64,000 nucleotides of DNA from CAVQMB01 sp963713445 (GTDB lineage Bacteria > Pseudomonadota > Gammaproteobacteria > Competibacterales > Competibacteraceae), in the NCBI GenBank assembly GCA_963713445.1, contig CAVQMB010000003.1, positions 62,001-126,000 on the forward strand, read 5' to 3'. Both the position numbers and the translations under genes were made by a program. Shown here piece by piece: positions 52,485 to 63,062 of this stretch (positions within the stretch are counted from its first letter, which is position 1; each line of letters begins with the position of its first letter). Below the pieces are notes generated by a model. It ran no database searches, was not told the DNA's origin, and was given only the letters and a program-made list of their open reading frames with translations.

Positions 52485-53403
52485 ACGAGACCGTGGTGTC
52501 GCCCTGCTGACAGTACTGCTGGTACTCGCGCTGGCCAGCGTCACCGCCACTGCGCTGGCCACCCTGCTGCAGATGGACATCCGCCGTAGCGGACTGCTGG
52601 CCCAACAGCGCCAGGCCCGGGCCTACCTGCAGGGTGCTGAGGACTGGGCCGCCCAGATTCTCGCTCGCGACCATGCCGCCGGGCCGATCGACGACCTCGA
52701 CGAAGCCTGGGCCCGACGACTGCCACCACTGCCAGTCGCCGGCGGCAGCGTGCAAGGGCGCCTGACCGACCTGGAGGGCCGTTTCAACCTGAACAGTCTG
52801 CTGGCCGGCAACGCCATCGACCCACACCAACTGGCCTTGCTGCGCCGACTGTTGCACCAGCTCGATCTGCCAGTCGGCCTGGCCGCCGCCATTGCCGACT
52901 GGATCGATCCCGACCACAAGCTGCGCTTTCCCGACGGTGCTGAGGACAGTACGTATCTGGATCAGACGCCGCCCTATCTGCCGGCCGACCGGGCGTTCGT
53001 CAGCGTCAGCACGTTGCGCCTGGTGCACGGCGTGGACGACACCGCCTATCGGCGCTTACAGCCGCTGGTCAGCGCGCTGCCGCAAGCGACGCCGATCAAT
53101 GTCAACACTGCCCCTGCGGCGCTGCTGGCCGCACTCGACCCGCGCCTCGATAACAGCCGGGTGCAGCGGCTGCTGGAGCAACGCCGGCAACACCCGTTCG
53201 CCACCGCCGCCGATTTCATCAAGGCGACCGGGCTCAACCACTTTGCGTTACCGGTCAGTGCCCTGGGCACGGCGAGCCGCTATTTTCTGCTCAGCGCCAG
53301 CGCCCGCGTCGGCGATGCCCGGGCCCACCTGTATTCGCTACTGGTGCGCGGACGTACCGGCATCACCCGCAGCCTGCTACGCAGCTTTGGCCGCGACTGG
53401 TGA
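52477..53403 (+). CDS. gspK: Type II secretion pseudopilin GspK
   Basis: 308 residues from a TTG start at 52477. The N-terminal RDRGVALLTVLLVLALASVTA lacks the usual Glu5, which is the normal exception for GspK. The large helical domain includes DLEGRFNLNSL, ADWIDPDHKLRFPDGAEDSTY (calcium site) and INVNTAPAALLAAL. It caps the pseudopilus. It overlaps gspL by 4 nt. Confidence 0.92.
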   Translation: MARRDRGVALLTVLLVLALASVTATALATLLQMDIRRSGLLAQQRQARAYLQGAEDWAAQILARDHAAGPIDDLDEAWARRLPPLPVAGGSVQGRLTDLEGRFNLNSLLAGNAIDPHQLALLRRLLHQLDLPVGLAAAIADWIDPDHKLRFPDGAEDSTYLDQTPPYLPADRAFVSVSTLRLVHGVDDTAYRRLQPLVSALPQATPINVNTAPAALLAALDPRLDNSRVQRLLEQRRQHPFATAADFIKATGLNHFALPVSALGTASRYFLLSASARVGDARAHLYSLLVRGRTGITRSLLRSFGRDW

Positions 53404-54569
53404 GCGCCATGCTGATCCGGCCGGAAACCGACGGCACCTGGTCATGGGTGGATAGCGGTCACGTCGACAGCGGACCACTCACTGAGCTCGCCGCGGCGGC
53501 ACGGGGCCGGCCGGTGGTTCTGGCAGTACCGGGGAGTGGCGTTACCCTGACCACCGCCCGGGCACCACAGCGCAACCGCCGTGCCTGGCGTCAAGCCCTG
53601 CCTTACGCCCTCGAGGATCAACTGGCGAGTGAGGTCGGCACGCTGCACATCGCGCTGGCGGACGCCACCGCCAGCGGGCCCACGGCCGTTGCAGTCATCG
53701 CCGATGAGCCCCTGGCCGGCTGGCTGGCGATGCTGCGCCAGCACGGCCTGACCGTTGCGGCCATTCATCCCGATATGCTGTTGCTGCCGCTGGCGGCCAA
53801 CGCCTGGTCGCTGCTGGCGGACGGCGCTCAGGTACTGGTCCGGACCGGCGCCGCCAGCGGCTTCGTGACCGAAACCGCAAACCTGGCGCTATTGCTGGGC
53901 CGGGCACTGGCCAGTGCCGATCCGGCGCCGGCCAGTCTGCGCCTGTGGGGCGAGCTGGAACCCCGGCCCGACGCGGGCGTGCCCTGGGTGATGCAGGAAC
54001 CGGCCCCGCCACTGGCCGTTCTTGAGCGCGGCCTGGCGAACCCGCCGCTGGATCTGCAGCAAGGCCGCCACAGTCCGGTCGGTGCGTTGGCAGGGTGGCT
54101 GCGGCCCTGGCGCTCGGTAGCGCTGCTGGCGGGTCTGGCGATCGCGCTGCAGGTTGGCGGGCAATTGCTGGAGTACCATCGTTTGGGGCAGGCCCGAACC
54201 CGGCTGGAAAACGCCGAAGTGCAACTGTACCGGCAGGTGGACCCGACCGCCAAACGGATACTCAATCCGCGCGCGCAACTGGCGGGGTTGCTGCGCAGCC
54301 ATGCCAGCACCGCGGATGACAACCCGGGACTTCTCGATCTGCTGCGGCAGGCGGGCGCCGTGCTGCACGGCTTCCCGACGCTGCAATTGCAGGCCCTGCA
54401 CTTCCAGAACGGAGAGCTGCGACTGGATCTGCAAGGCGGCACCCTGGAGACGCTGCAACGGTTACAGGGCCGTTTGCGCAGCGTCTCGCGCCTTACCGCC
54501 AAACTCCAGGTCAGCCAGCAGGATGGCACTGTGGCCGGCCGCCTGATCTTGCACGGGGGACCCTCATGA
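53400..54569 (+). CDS. gspL: Type II secretion assembly protein GspL
   Basis: 389 residues (GTG at 53400 or ATG at 53409). The cytoplasmic actin-like domain (RAWRQALPYALEDQLA, ~55-70) would bind the GspE ATPase; a membrane span lies near 240-260 (WRSVALLAGLAIALQVGGQLL), followed by the periplasmic ferredoxin-like part. Four-nt overlap with gspM. Confidence 0.9.
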   Translation: MSAMLIRPETDGTWSWVDSGHVDSGPLTELAAAARGRPVVLAVPGSGVTLTTARAPQRNRRAWRQALPYALEDQLASEVGTLHIALADATASGPTAVAVIADEPLAGWLAMLRQHGLTVAAIHPDMLLLPLAANAWSLLADGAQVLVRTGAASGFVTETANLALLLGRALASADPAPASLRLWGELEPRPDAGVPWVMQEPAPPLAVLERGLANPPLDLQQGRHSPVGALAGWLRPWRSVALLAGLAIALQVGGQLLEYHRLGQARTRLENAEVQLYRQVDPTAKRILNPRAQLAGLLRSHASTADDNPGLLDLLRQAGAVLHGFPTLQLQALHFQNGELRLDLQGGTLETLQRLQGRLRSVSRLTAKLQVSQQDGTVAGRLILHGGPS

Positions 54570-55048
54570 AGGACTGGTGGCAACAGCGCAGCGGGCGCGA
54601 ACGCCGCCTGTTGCTGGCAGCGACACTACTGCTTGCCGCCGGATCAGGCTACGCGTTGGTGTGGGCACCCTGGCAACGCCATCTCAGCGCACTGCGCCAA
54701 CAGGTCGCCGAGCAGCGCGGCGATCTGGCCTGGATGCGCCAGGTGGCAGGGCAGCTGCAGCACCAACCGGCCGCGCCAGCCACGCGGCCGGACGCGCCCA
54801 GCGGGGTTGCGCTGGCCTCCACGGTCGACCGCACCGCCCGGGCCTCGGGTCTGGCCACAGCACTGCGGCGGCTGGAACCGCAAAGCGACGGCAGCCTTCA
54901 GGTCTGGCTGACTCACGCCCGCTTCGCTGACCTGATCGGCTGGCTGGCGGCTATCGAGCAACGCCACGGCATCAGCGTCACTGCCGCCGAATTGACCCGC
55001 CGTGGCAACGGCCAGGTCGACGGCCGGCTCAATCTCAGTGGTGGTTGA
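54566..55048 (+). CDS. gspM: Type II secretion protein GspM
   Basis: 160 residues: MKDWWQQRSGRERRLLLAATLLLAAG gives a short cytoplasmic start and a single span, then a coiled-coil (LRQQVAEQRGDLAWMRQVAGQLQHQ) and a periplasmic ferredoxin-like domain. It partners with GspL in the inner-membrane platform. Confidence 0.9.
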   Translation: MKDWWQQRSGRERRLLLAATLLLAAGSGYALVWAPWQRHLSALRQQVAEQRGDLAWMRQVAGQLQHQPAAPATRPDAPSGVALASTVDRTARASGLATALRRLEPQSDGSLQVWLTHARFADLIGWLAAIEQRHGISVTAAELTRRGNGQVDGRLNLSGG

Positions 55049-55052
55049 CACC

Positions 55053-55805
55053 ATGGCGCGTAGCGTCAAGTGGGTGCTGCTGGGCGTGCTGGCCTACGGC
55101 GTGTTCCTCGCGCTGCGCTGGCCGGCGGCACGGCTGATGGCTCCGTTGCAGTCAGCCCTGCCCGGCATCACCGCAACCGGTCTCAGCGGCACTGCTGTGA
55201 GCGGTCAGGCCCAACGGCTGGCCTGGCGGGGAACCGATCTGGGCCAGCTCCAGTGGCGGTTCGATCCGTCCAGCCTGCTCCATGCCCGACTCGGTTGGCG
55301 GCTGCGGCTGAATAACCCACCGGACCAAACGTTACACGGCCGGCTGCAAATGGCCTGGCACCAAGGCCTGGATCTGGTCAGCGTAACCGGGTCGCTGCCG
55401 CTGGCTCGGCTGCAAACCCTGATCCAGCAACCACTGCCCCTGCAGGGCCGTCTATCGCTGGCACTGGATCGGGTGCGGCTGGCGCCAGGTGGGCGGATTC
55501 TGGCGGCTACCGGCACGGTCGAGTTAAGCCATGCCCGGCTGACAGAACTGCCGCAGCAGCGACTGGGGCCGTTTCAGGCGCGGCTGCAAACCCGCCAGCG
55601 GATCATCAGCGCCCGGCTGCGCGATCGCGGTGGCCCGGTCCGGCTGAACGCCAGCCTGTCGATCCAGCCTGATGGCAGCTACCATTTCAGCGGCAATCTC
55701 ACTGCGCGCGACGGTACACCACCGGAACTGGCCAGCCTGATACGCCGCCTTGGCGGTAACAGCGACGGCCGCCTGCAGTTCGATTTCACCGGCCACGACC
55801 GTTGA
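55053..55805 (+). CDS. gspN: Type II secretion protein GspN
   Basis: 250 residues from ATG 55053 (MARSVKWVLLGVLAYGVFLAL), with one N-terminal membrane span and a beta-rich periplasmic part (LRLNNPPDQTLHGRLQM, GTVELSHARLTELPQQRLGPF). GspN is an optional T2SS component. It closes the gsp run, 46 nt before cysQ. Confidence 0.88.
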   Translation: MARSVKWVLLGVLAYGVFLALRWPAARLMAPLQSALPGITATGLSGTAVSGQAQRLAWRGTDLGQLQWRFDPSSLLHARLGWRLRLNNPPDQTLHGRLQMAWHQGLDLVSVTGSLPLARLQTLIQQPLPLQGRLSLALDRVRLAPGGRILAATGTVELSHARLTELPQQRLGPFQARLQTRQRIISARLRDRGGPVRLNASLSIQPDGSYHFSGNLTARDGTPPELASLIRRLGGNSDGRLQFDFTGHDR

Positions 55806-55851
55806 CCGACCGGACTACGCGGAGAACCGGTCAATTGGTTAAAATCGGCGC

Positions 55852-56682
55852 ATGTCTTCCACCGATCTCTCAGCGCTTATCGCCCCGGTCCGTCACATTG
55901 CCCAACAGGCAGCCGAGCGGATACTTGCGGTTTACGCAGATGGCTTCAGCGTCACCGAAAAAGATGATCACACGCCCTTGACCGAGGCTGACCTGGCGGC
56001 CCATGACTGCATCGTCGCCGGGCTTCGCACCCTCACGCCCGACGTCCCGGTGCTGTCGGAGGAGCATGAATCGGTCGCGCCCGAGCGTCGCTGGCGCTGG
56101 GACCGGTTGTGGCTGGTCGATCCGCTCGATGGAACCCGCGAGTTCATCCGCCACAGCGGCCAGTTCAGCGTCAACATCGCACTCATCCACCAGCACTGCC
56201 CGGTATTCGGTTTGATTCTGATACCCGTCAGCGGTGTCTGCTACTTCGGCTACTGCGGTGGCGGCGCCTATAAACAGCAGCCGGCGCAGCCACCCCGGAT
56301 TATTCATACCCGGACGCCAGTCCAGCCGCCGGTACGCATCATCGGCAGCCGCCAGGCCCGCGTCCGGTCCCTGCAGGGCTATCTGGAAATCATCGGCACG
56401 CACGAATACCTGGCCCTGGGCAGTTCGCTCAAATCCTGCCTGGTGGCCGAGGGCAAGGCCGATCTGTACCCCAAGCTCGGCCCGACGTCGGAATGGGATA
56501 CGGCCGCCGCACAAATTATCGTCGAGGAGGCCGGCGGCGGGCTGACCGACACGGCCATGCAACCGCTGCGCTACAACGCCAGCGCGACTCTGGTGAATCC
56601 CCATTTCTTCGTTTTCGGAGACCGCACCCGCGACTGGTCGAAGTACCTGCCGGCGCGGCGCCCCGATGTTCGCGACTATTAA
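55852..56682 (+). CDS. cysQ: 3'(2'),5'-bisphosphate nucleotidase CysQ
   Basis: 276 residues of the inositol-monophosphatase-like superfamily: TEADLAAHDCI, the metal-binding LSEEHE and LVDPLDGTREFI (DPLDGT motif) and the C-terminal metal-binding EWDTAAAQIIVEEAGG. CysQ hydrolyses 3'-phosphoadenosine-5'-phosphate from sulfate assimilation. Stop and the zapE start are separated by 2 nt. Confidence 0.93.
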   Translation: MSSTDLSALIAPVRHIAQQAAERILAVYADGFSVTEKDDHTPLTEADLAAHDCIVAGLRTLTPDVPVLSEEHESVAPERRWRWDRLWLVDPLDGTREFIRHSGQFSVNIALIHQHCPVFGLILIPVSGVCYFGYCGGGAYKQQPAQPPRIIHTRTPVQPPVRIIGSRQARVRSLQGYLEIIGTHEYLALGSSLKSCLVAEGKADLYPKLGPTSEWDTAAAQIIVEEAGGGLTDTAMQPLRYNASATLVNPHFFVFGDRTRDWSKYLPARRPDVRDY

Positions 56683-56684
56683 CC

Positions 56685-57788
56685 ATGCCACCCACGACCG
56701 CAAAACACTATCGTCCACACGCGAGCGTCGAGCTCGACAGCGCGCAGCAGGCCGCTTGGCGGCGGCTGCAACAGATCGCCGCCGAACTCCGCCACAAGCA
56801 GCCACCGGCTTCCGCACCACGAACCGGACTGTTCACCCGGTTATTACGCCGCGGCCCGGTTCCGCTACAACCAGTGCGGGGTCTTTATCTATGGGGTAGC
56901 GTCGGGCGCGGCAAGACTCTGCTGATGGACCGGTTCTTTCAGTCGCTCGCGCTATCGGGAAAACGGCGACTGCACTACCTCCGTTTCATGCAACAGATAC
57001 ACAGCGAGCTCAAGACGCTCGCCGAGCACAGTGATCCACTGGTACTGATCGCCGAACGCTGGGCCCGGCGCCATCGCGTGCTGTGTCTGGACGAGTTTGC
57101 CGTCAATGACATCACCAACGCCATGCTGCTGGCAGGGCTGCTGAAGGCCTTGTTCGAGCGCGGGGTGACGCTGGTGACCACGTCTAACCAGCCCCCCGGT
57201 CAGTTGTACCGGAACGGCCTGCAGCGGGTCCGATTCGAGCCGGCGATCGAACTGCTGCAGCAGCACCTGGAGGTGTTCCACCTGGACCACGGCATTGATT
57301 ACCGCTTGCAGGCCCTGGACACTGCCCCGCTGTATCACTGGCCACTCGGCGAACACGCCGAACAGCAGCTACGGGCCGCCTTCACGCGGCTGGCCCCGGA
57401 CAGCGCCATCACCGGCGGCCGCCTGCGCATCGCCGGCCGGTCCATACCGACCCGGGCCCAGGGCAGTGGCGTGGCGTGGTTCGACTTTGCCGCGTTGTGC
57501 GACGGTCCCCGCAGCCAGACCGACTACATCGAGCTGGCCCGGCGCTATCACAGCGTAATCCTTTCCAACATCCCCGTGCTGAACCACGAGCGCGAGGATC
57601 CAGCGCGCCGACTGCTGTACCTGATAGACGAGTTCTACGACCGCCGGATCAAGCTGATCATTTCGGCTGCCGCCCAGTCGATGCGGCTGTATCAGGGTCA
57701 CCGGCTGCGATTCGAGTTCCAGCGCGCGGTGAGCCGGTTACACGAGATGCAATCGCAGCACTATCTGACCCAGCCACGCCGGCCCTGA
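56685..57788 (+). CDS. zapE: Cell division ATPase ZapE (AFG1 family)
   Basis: 367 residues from MPPTTAKHYRPHAS. AFG1-type P-loop GLYLWGSVGRGKTLLMDRFF, Walker B VLCLDEFAVNDI, sensor TLVTTSNQPPGQLY and the C-terminal FDFAALCDGPRSQTDYIELARRYHSVILSNIPVL block. ZapE associates with the Z-ring in enteric bacteria. This is the intact copy; a damaged inverted copy lies at 58021-58865. Confidence 0.94.
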   Translation: MPPTTAKHYRPHASVELDSAQQAAWRRLQQIAAELRHKQPPASAPRTGLFTRLLRRGPVPLQPVRGLYLWGSVGRGKTLLMDRFFQSLALSGKRRLHYLRFMQQIHSELKTLAEHSDPLVLIAERWARRHRVLCLDEFAVNDITNAMLLAGLLKALFERGVTLVTTSNQPPGQLYRNGLQRVRFEPAIELLQQHLEVFHLDHGIDYRLQALDTAPLYHWPLGEHAEQQLRAAFTRLAPDSAITGGRLRIAGRSIPTRAQGSGVAWFDFAALCDGPRSQTDYIELARRYHSVILSNIPVLNHEREDPARRLLYLIDEFYDRRIKLIISAAAQSMRLYQGHRLRFEFQRAVSRLHEMQSQHYLTQPRRP

Positions 57789-57794
57789 ACCGCG

Positions 57795-58020
57795 TCACCA
57801 GGGCAGCCGGTCCAGGTCGACGTTGCCACCCGACAGGATCAGCCCGATGCGCTGGCCCATGAAGCGCTGCGGCGCGCTGGCCACAGCCGCCAGCGGCACC
57901 GCGGCGGACAGTTCGACGACGATCTTGAGGCGTTCCCAGAGGGTGCGCATGGCCGCCACGATGGCGGCCTCCTCGACCCGGACCACCGCTTCGACATGGT
58001 GCCGGATAATCGGAAACGTG
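57795..58020 (-). pseudogene. Threonine dehydratase-like gene, 3' fragment at the inversion junction
   Basis: The last ~74 codons of a PLP-dependent threonine/serine dehydratase: EEAAIVAAMRTLWERLKIVV followed by LSAAVPLAAV and the C-terminal GQRIGLILSGGNVDLDRLPW. The upstream part is cut at ~58020, where the frame runs into the inverted zapE copy, giving a 162-codon chimeric ORF (57795-58283) that is an accident of the junction. The true gene presumably continued beyond the real zapE in the native chromosome. Confidence 0.85.
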
Positions 58021-58865
58021 AGCTCGATGTAGTCGGTCTGGCTGCGGGGACCGTCGCACAACGCGGCAAAGTCGAACCACGCCACGCCACTGCCCTGGGC
58101 CCGGGTCGGTATGGACCGGCCGGCGATGCGCAGGCGGCCGCCGGTGATGGCGCTGTCCGGGGCCAGCCGCGTGAAGGCGGCCCGTAGCTGCTGTTCGGCG
58201 TGTTCGCCGAGTGGCCAGTGATACAGCGGGGCAGTGTCCAGGGCCTGCAAGCGGTAATCAATGCCGTGGTCCAGGTGGAACACCTCCAGGTGCTGCTGCA
58301 GCAGTTCGATCGCCGGCTCGAATCGGGCCCTTCCAGGCCGTTCCGGTACAACTGACCGGGGGGCTGGTAAGCGTGGTCACCAGCGTCACCCCGCGCTCGA
58401 ACAAGGCCTTCAGCAGCCCTGCCAGCAGCATGGCGTTGGTGATGTCATTGACGGCAAACTCGTCCAGACACAGCACGCGATGGCGCCGGGCCCAGCGTTC
58501 GGCGATCAGTACCAGTGGATCACTGTGCTCGGCGAGCGTCTTGAGCTGGCTGTCTATCTGTTGCATGAAACGGAGGTAGTGCAGTCGCCGTTTTCCCGAT
58601 AGCGCGAGCGACTGAAAGAACCGGTCCATCAGCAGAGTCTTGCCGCGCCCGACGCTACCCCATAGATAAAGACCCCGCACTGGTTGTAGCGGAACCGGGC
58701 CGCGGCGTAATAACCGGGTGAACAGTCCGGTTCGTGGTGCGGAAGCCGGTGGCTGCTTGTGGCGGAGTACGGCGGCGATCTGTTGCAGCCGCCGCCAAGC
58801 GGCCTGCTGCGCGCTGTCGAGCTCGACGCTCGCGGACGATAGTGTTTTGCGGTCGTGGGTGGCAT
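58021..58865 (-). pseudogene. zapE: zapE copy, truncated and frameshifted
   Basis: Matches zapE codons up to TDYIEL, then breaks at the junction. A 4-nt loss just after the start codon (position ~58840) shifts the frame, and an indel at ~58370 in the TSNQPPG region splits it again. The P-loop and Walker B segments are still readable in the middle frame. Not functional as written. Confidence 0.85.
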
Positions 58866-58867
58866 GG

Positions 58868-59693
58868 TTAATAGTCGCGAACATCGGGCACCGCGCCGGC
58901 AGGTATTTCGACCAGTCGCGGGTGCGGTCTCCGAAACGAGAAATGGGGCTTCACCAGAGTCGCGCTGGCGTTGTAGCGCAGCGGTTGCATGGCCATGTCG
59001 GTCAGCCCGCCGCCGGCCTCCTCGACGATAATTTGTGCGGCGGCCGTATCCAGTCCGACGTCGGGCCGAGCTTGGGGTACAGATCGGCCTTGCCCTCGGC
59101 CACCAGGCAGGATTTGAGCGAACTGCCCAGGGCCAGGTATTCGTGCGTGCCGATGATTTCCAGATAGCCCTGCAGGGACCGGACGCGGGCCTGGCGGCTG
59201 CCGATGATGCGTACCGGCGGCTGGACTGGCGTCCGGGTATGAATAATCCGGGGTGGCTGCGCCGGCTGCTGTTTATAGGCGCCGCCACCGCAGTAGCCGA
59301 AGTAGCAGACACCGCTGACGGGTATCAGAATCAAACCGAATACCGGGCAGTGCTGGTGGATGAGTGCGATGTTGACGCTGAACTGGCCGCTGTGGCGGAT
59401 GAACTGGCGGGTTCCATCGAGCGGATCGACCAGCCACAACCGGTCCCAGCGCCGCGACGCTCGGGCGCGACCGATTCATGCTCCTCCGACAGCACCGGGA
59501 CGTCGGGCGTGAGGGTGCGAAGCCCGGCGACGATGCAGTCATGGGCCGCCAGGTCAGCCTCGGTCAAGGGCGTGTGATCATCTTTTTCGGTGACGCTGAA
59601 GCCATCTGCGTAAACCGCAAGTATCCGCTCGGCTGCCTGTTGGGCAATGTGACGGACCGGGGCGATAAGCGCTGAGAGATCGGTGGAAGACAT
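58868..59693 (-). pseudogene. cysQ: cysQ copy, frameshifted
   Basis: The frame begins correctly at 59693 (MSSTDLSALIAPVRH) but loses one base after APERR (~59455), resumes as LVDPLDGTR in another frame, and shifts again near 59055 (TSEWD read as TSDWI) and near 58935. One changed residue at DPLDGTRQF lies inside the metal-site block. Confidence 0.85.
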
Positions 59694-59739
59694 GCGCCGA
59701 TTTTAACCAATTGACCGGTTCTCCGCGTAGTCCGGTCGG

Positions 59740-60486
59740 TCAACGGTCGTGGCCGGTGAAATCGAACTGCAGGCGGCCGTCGCTGTTACCGCCAAGGCGG
59801 CGTATCAGGCTGGCAAGTTCCGGTGGTGTACCGTCGCGCGCAGTGAGATTGCCGCTGAAATGGTAGCTCCCATCAGGCTGGATCGACAGGTTGGCGTTCA
59901 GCCGGACCGGGCCGCCGCGATCGCGAGCCGGGCGCTGATGATCCGCTGGCGGGTTTGCAGCCGCGCCTGAAACGGCCCCAGTCGCTGCTGCGGCAGTTCT
60001 GTCAGCCGGGCATGGCTTAACTCGACCGTGCCGGTGCTCCAGAATCCGCCCACCTGGCGCCAGCCGCACCAATCCAGTGCCAGCGATAGACGGCCCTGCA
60101 GGGGCAGTGGTTGCTGGATCAGGGTTTGCAGCCGGCCAGCGGCAGCGACCCGGTTACGCTGACCAGATCCAGGCCTTGGTGCCAGGCCATTTGCAGCCGG
60201 CCGTGTAACGTTTGGTCCGGTGGGTTGTTCAGCCGCAGCCGCCAACCGAGCCGGGCATGGAGCAGGCTGGACGGATCGAACCGCCACTGGAGCTGGCCCA
60301 GATCGGTTCCCTGCCAGGCCAGCCGTTGGGCCTGACCGCTCACGGCAGTGCCGCTGAGACCGGTTGCGGTGATGCCGGGCAGGGCTGACTGCAACGGAGC
60401 CATCAGCCGTGCCGCCGGCCAGCGCAGCGCGAGGAACACGCCGTAGGCCAGCACGCCCAGCAGCACCCACTTGACGCTACGCGCCA
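59740..60486 (-). pseudogene. gspN: gspN copy, frameshifted
   Basis: Same start (MARSVKWVLLGVLAYG) and end (FDFTGHDR) as the intact gene, but frame breaks near 60130-60140 (LPLARLQ becomes LPLAGCKP), near 60030 and near 59930. Three overlapping frames are needed to cover the protein. Confidence 0.85.
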
Positions 60487-60491
60487 TGGTG

Positions 60492-60974
60492 TCAGCCACC
60501 ACTGAGATTGAGCCGGCCGTCGACCTGGCCGTTGCCACGGCGGGTCAATTCGGCGGCAGTGACGCTGATGCCGTGGCGTTGCTCGATAGCCGCCAGCCAG
60601 CCGATCAGGTCAGCGAAGCGGGCGTGAGTCAGCCAGACCTGAAGGCTGCCGTCGCTTTGCGGCTCCAGCCGCCGCAGTGCTGTGGCCAGACCCGAGGCCC
60701 GGGCGGTGCGGTCGACCGTGGAGGCCAGCGCAACCCCGCTGGGCGCGTCCGGCCGGTTGGCGGGCGCGGCCGGTTGGTGCTGCAGCTGCCCTGCCACCTG
60801 GCGCATCCAGGCCAGATCGCCGCGCTGCTCGGCGACCTGTTGGCGCAGTGCGCTGAGATGGCGTTGCCAGGGTGCCCACACCAACGCGTAGCCTGATCCG
60901 GCGGCAAGCAGTAGTGTCGCTGCCAGCAACAGGCGGCGTTCGCGCCCGCTGCGCTGTTGCCACCAGTCCTTCAT
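60492..60974 (-). CDS. gspM: gspM copy (open frame retained)
   Basis: 160 residues, the same length as gspM at 54566-55048, with one visible difference (AAPATRPD to AAPANRPD). It is the only complete gene in the inverted arm. Given its neighbours are broken by indels, its integrity is probably chance and the copy may not exist in the organism. Confidence 0.7.
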   Translation of the reverse strand: MKDWWQQRSGRERRLLLAATLLLAAGSGYALVWAPWQRHLSALRQQVAEQRGDLAWMRQVAGQLQHQPAAPANRPDAPSGVALASTVDRTARASGLATALRRLEPQSDGSLQVWLTHARFADLIGWLAAIEQRHGISVTAAELTRRGNGQVDGRLNLSGG

Positions 60975-62139
60975 GAGGGTCCCCCGTGCAAGATCAGGCG
61001 GCCGGCCACAGTGCCATCCTGCTGGCTGACCTGGAGTTTGGCGGTAAGGCGCGAGACGCTGCGCAAACGGCCCTGTAACCGTTGCAGCGTCTCCAGGGTG
61101 CCGCCTTGCAGATCCAGTCGCAGCTCTCCGTTCTGGAAGTGCAGGGCCTGCAATTGCAGCGTCGGGAAGCCGTGCAGCACGGCGCCCGCCTGCCGCAGCA
61201 GATCGAGAAGTCCCGGGTTGTCATCCGCGGTGCTGGCATGGCTGCGCAGCAACCCCGCCAGTTGCGCGCGCGGATTGAGTATCCGTTTGGCGGTCGGGTC
61301 CACCTGCCGGTACAGTTGCACTTCGGCGTTTTCCAGCCGGGTTCGGGCCTGCCCCAAACGATGGTACTCCAGCAATTGCCCGCCAACCTGCAGCGCGATC
61401 GCCAGACCCGCCAGCAGCGCTACCGAGCGCCAGGGCCGCAGCCACCCTGCCAACGCACCGACCGGACTGTGGCGGCCTTGCTGCAGATCCAGCGGCGGGT
61501 TCGCCAGGCCGCGCTCAAGAACGGCCAGTGGCGGGGCCGGTTCCTGCATCACCCAGGGCACGCCGGGGTCGGGCCGGGGTCCAGCTCGCCCCACAGGCGC
61601 AGACTGGCCGGCGCCGGATCGGCACTGGCCAGTGCCCGGCCCAGCAATAGCGCCAGGTTTGCGGTTTCGGTCACGAAGCCGCTGGCGGCGCCGGTCCGGA
61701 CCAGTACCTGAGCGCCGTCCGCCAGCAGCGACCAGGCGTTGGCCGCCAGCGGCAGCAACAGCATATCGGGATGAATGGCCGCAACGGTCAGGCCGTGCTG
61801 GTGCAGCATCGCCAGCCAGCCGGTCAGGGGCTCATCGGCGATGACTGCAACGGCCGTGGGCCCGCTGGCGGTGGCGTCCGCCAGCGCGATGTGCAGCGTG
61901 TCGACCTCACTCGCCAGTTGATCCTCGAGGGCGTAAGGCAGGGCTTGACGCCAGGCACGGCGGTTGCGCTGTGGTGCCCGGGCGGTGGTCAGGGTAACGG
62001 CACTCCCCGGTACTGCCAGAACCACCGGCCGGCCCCGTGCCGCCGCGGCGAGCTCAGTGAGTGGTCCGCTGTGGACGTGACCGCTATCCACCCATGACCA
62101 GGTGCCGTCGGTTTCCGGCCGGATCAGCATGGCGCTCAC
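60971..62139 (-). pseudogene. gspL: gspL copy, frameshifted
   Basis: Two frames cover the protein: 61549-62139 (N-terminal domain) and 60971-61594 (C-terminal half); the break is near 61560-61580 in the LEPRPDAGVPWV segment. Substitutions relative to the intact gene include VDSG to VHSG, SGVTL to SAVTL and EVGTL to EVDTL. Confidence 0.85.
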
Positions 62140-63062
62140 CAGTCGCGTCCAAAGCTGCGTAGCAGGCTGCGGGTGATGCCGGTACGTCCGCGCACCAGTA
62201 GCGAATACAGGTGGGCCCGGGCATCGCCGACGCGGGCGCTGGCGCTGAGCAGAAAATAGCGGCTCGCCGTGCCCAGGGCACTGACCGGTAACGCAAAGTG
62301 GTTGAGCCCGGTCGCCTTGATGAAATCGGCGGCGGTGGCGAACGGGTGTTGCCGGCGTTGCTCCAGCAGCCGCTGCACCCGGCTGTTATCGAGGCGCGGG
62401 TCGAGTGCGGCCAGCAGCGCCGCAGGGGCAGTGTTGACATTGATCGGCGTCGCTTGCGGCAGCGCGCTGACCAGCGGCTGTAAGCGCCGATAGGCGGTGT
62501 CGTCCACGCCGTGCACCAGGCGCAACGTGCTGACGCTGACGAACGCCCGGTCGGCCGCCAGATAGGGCGGCGTCTGATCCAGATACGTACTGTCCTCAGC
62601 ACCGTCGGGAAAGCGCAGCCGCGGTCGGGATCGATCCAGTCGGCAATGGCGGCGGCCAGGCCGACTGGCAGATCGAGCTGGCGCAACAGCCGGCGCAGCA
62701 AGGCCAGTTGGTGTGGGTCGATGGCGTTGCCGGCCAGGAGACTGTTCAGGTTGAAACGGCCCTCCAGGTCGGTCAGGCGCCCTTGCACGCTGCTGCCGGC
62801 GACTGGCAGTGGCGGCAGTCGTCGGGTCAGGCTTCGTCGAGGTCGTTGATCGGCCCGGCGGCATGGTCGCGAGCGAGAATCTCGGCGGCCCAGTCCTCAG
62901 CACCCTGCAGGTAGGCCCGGGCCTGGCGCTGTTGGGCCAGCAGTCCGTTACGGCGGATGTCCATTTGCAGCAGGGTGGCCAGCGCAGCGGCGGTGACGCT
63001 GGCCAGCGCGAGTACCAGCAGTACCGTCAGCAGGGCGAGACGACGGTCTCGTCTAGCCAAGG
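62136..63062 (-). pseudogene. gspK: gspK copy, frameshifted
   Basis: Needs three frames: the start region to ~62830, a middle piece to ~62630 and the end from ~62630 to 62136. Breaks fall at DLDEAWARRL and DPDHKLRF. The terminal piece retains INVNTAPAALL. Confidence 0.85.

Larger units (their letters stand above)
51527..57535 (+). repeat. Left arm of a ~6-kb inverted repeat
   Basis: This stretch, from inside gspI to the TDYIEL codons of zapE, recurs in reverse orientation at 58021-64000. All genes in this arm are intact, so it is the reference copy. The arm is 6009 nt, against 5980 nt for the copy. Confidence 0.93.

Noticed and set aside
57795..58283. ZapE-threonine dehydratase fusion protein
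   Set aside because: The frame crosses the inversion junction by chance; both parts are fragments of separate genes.
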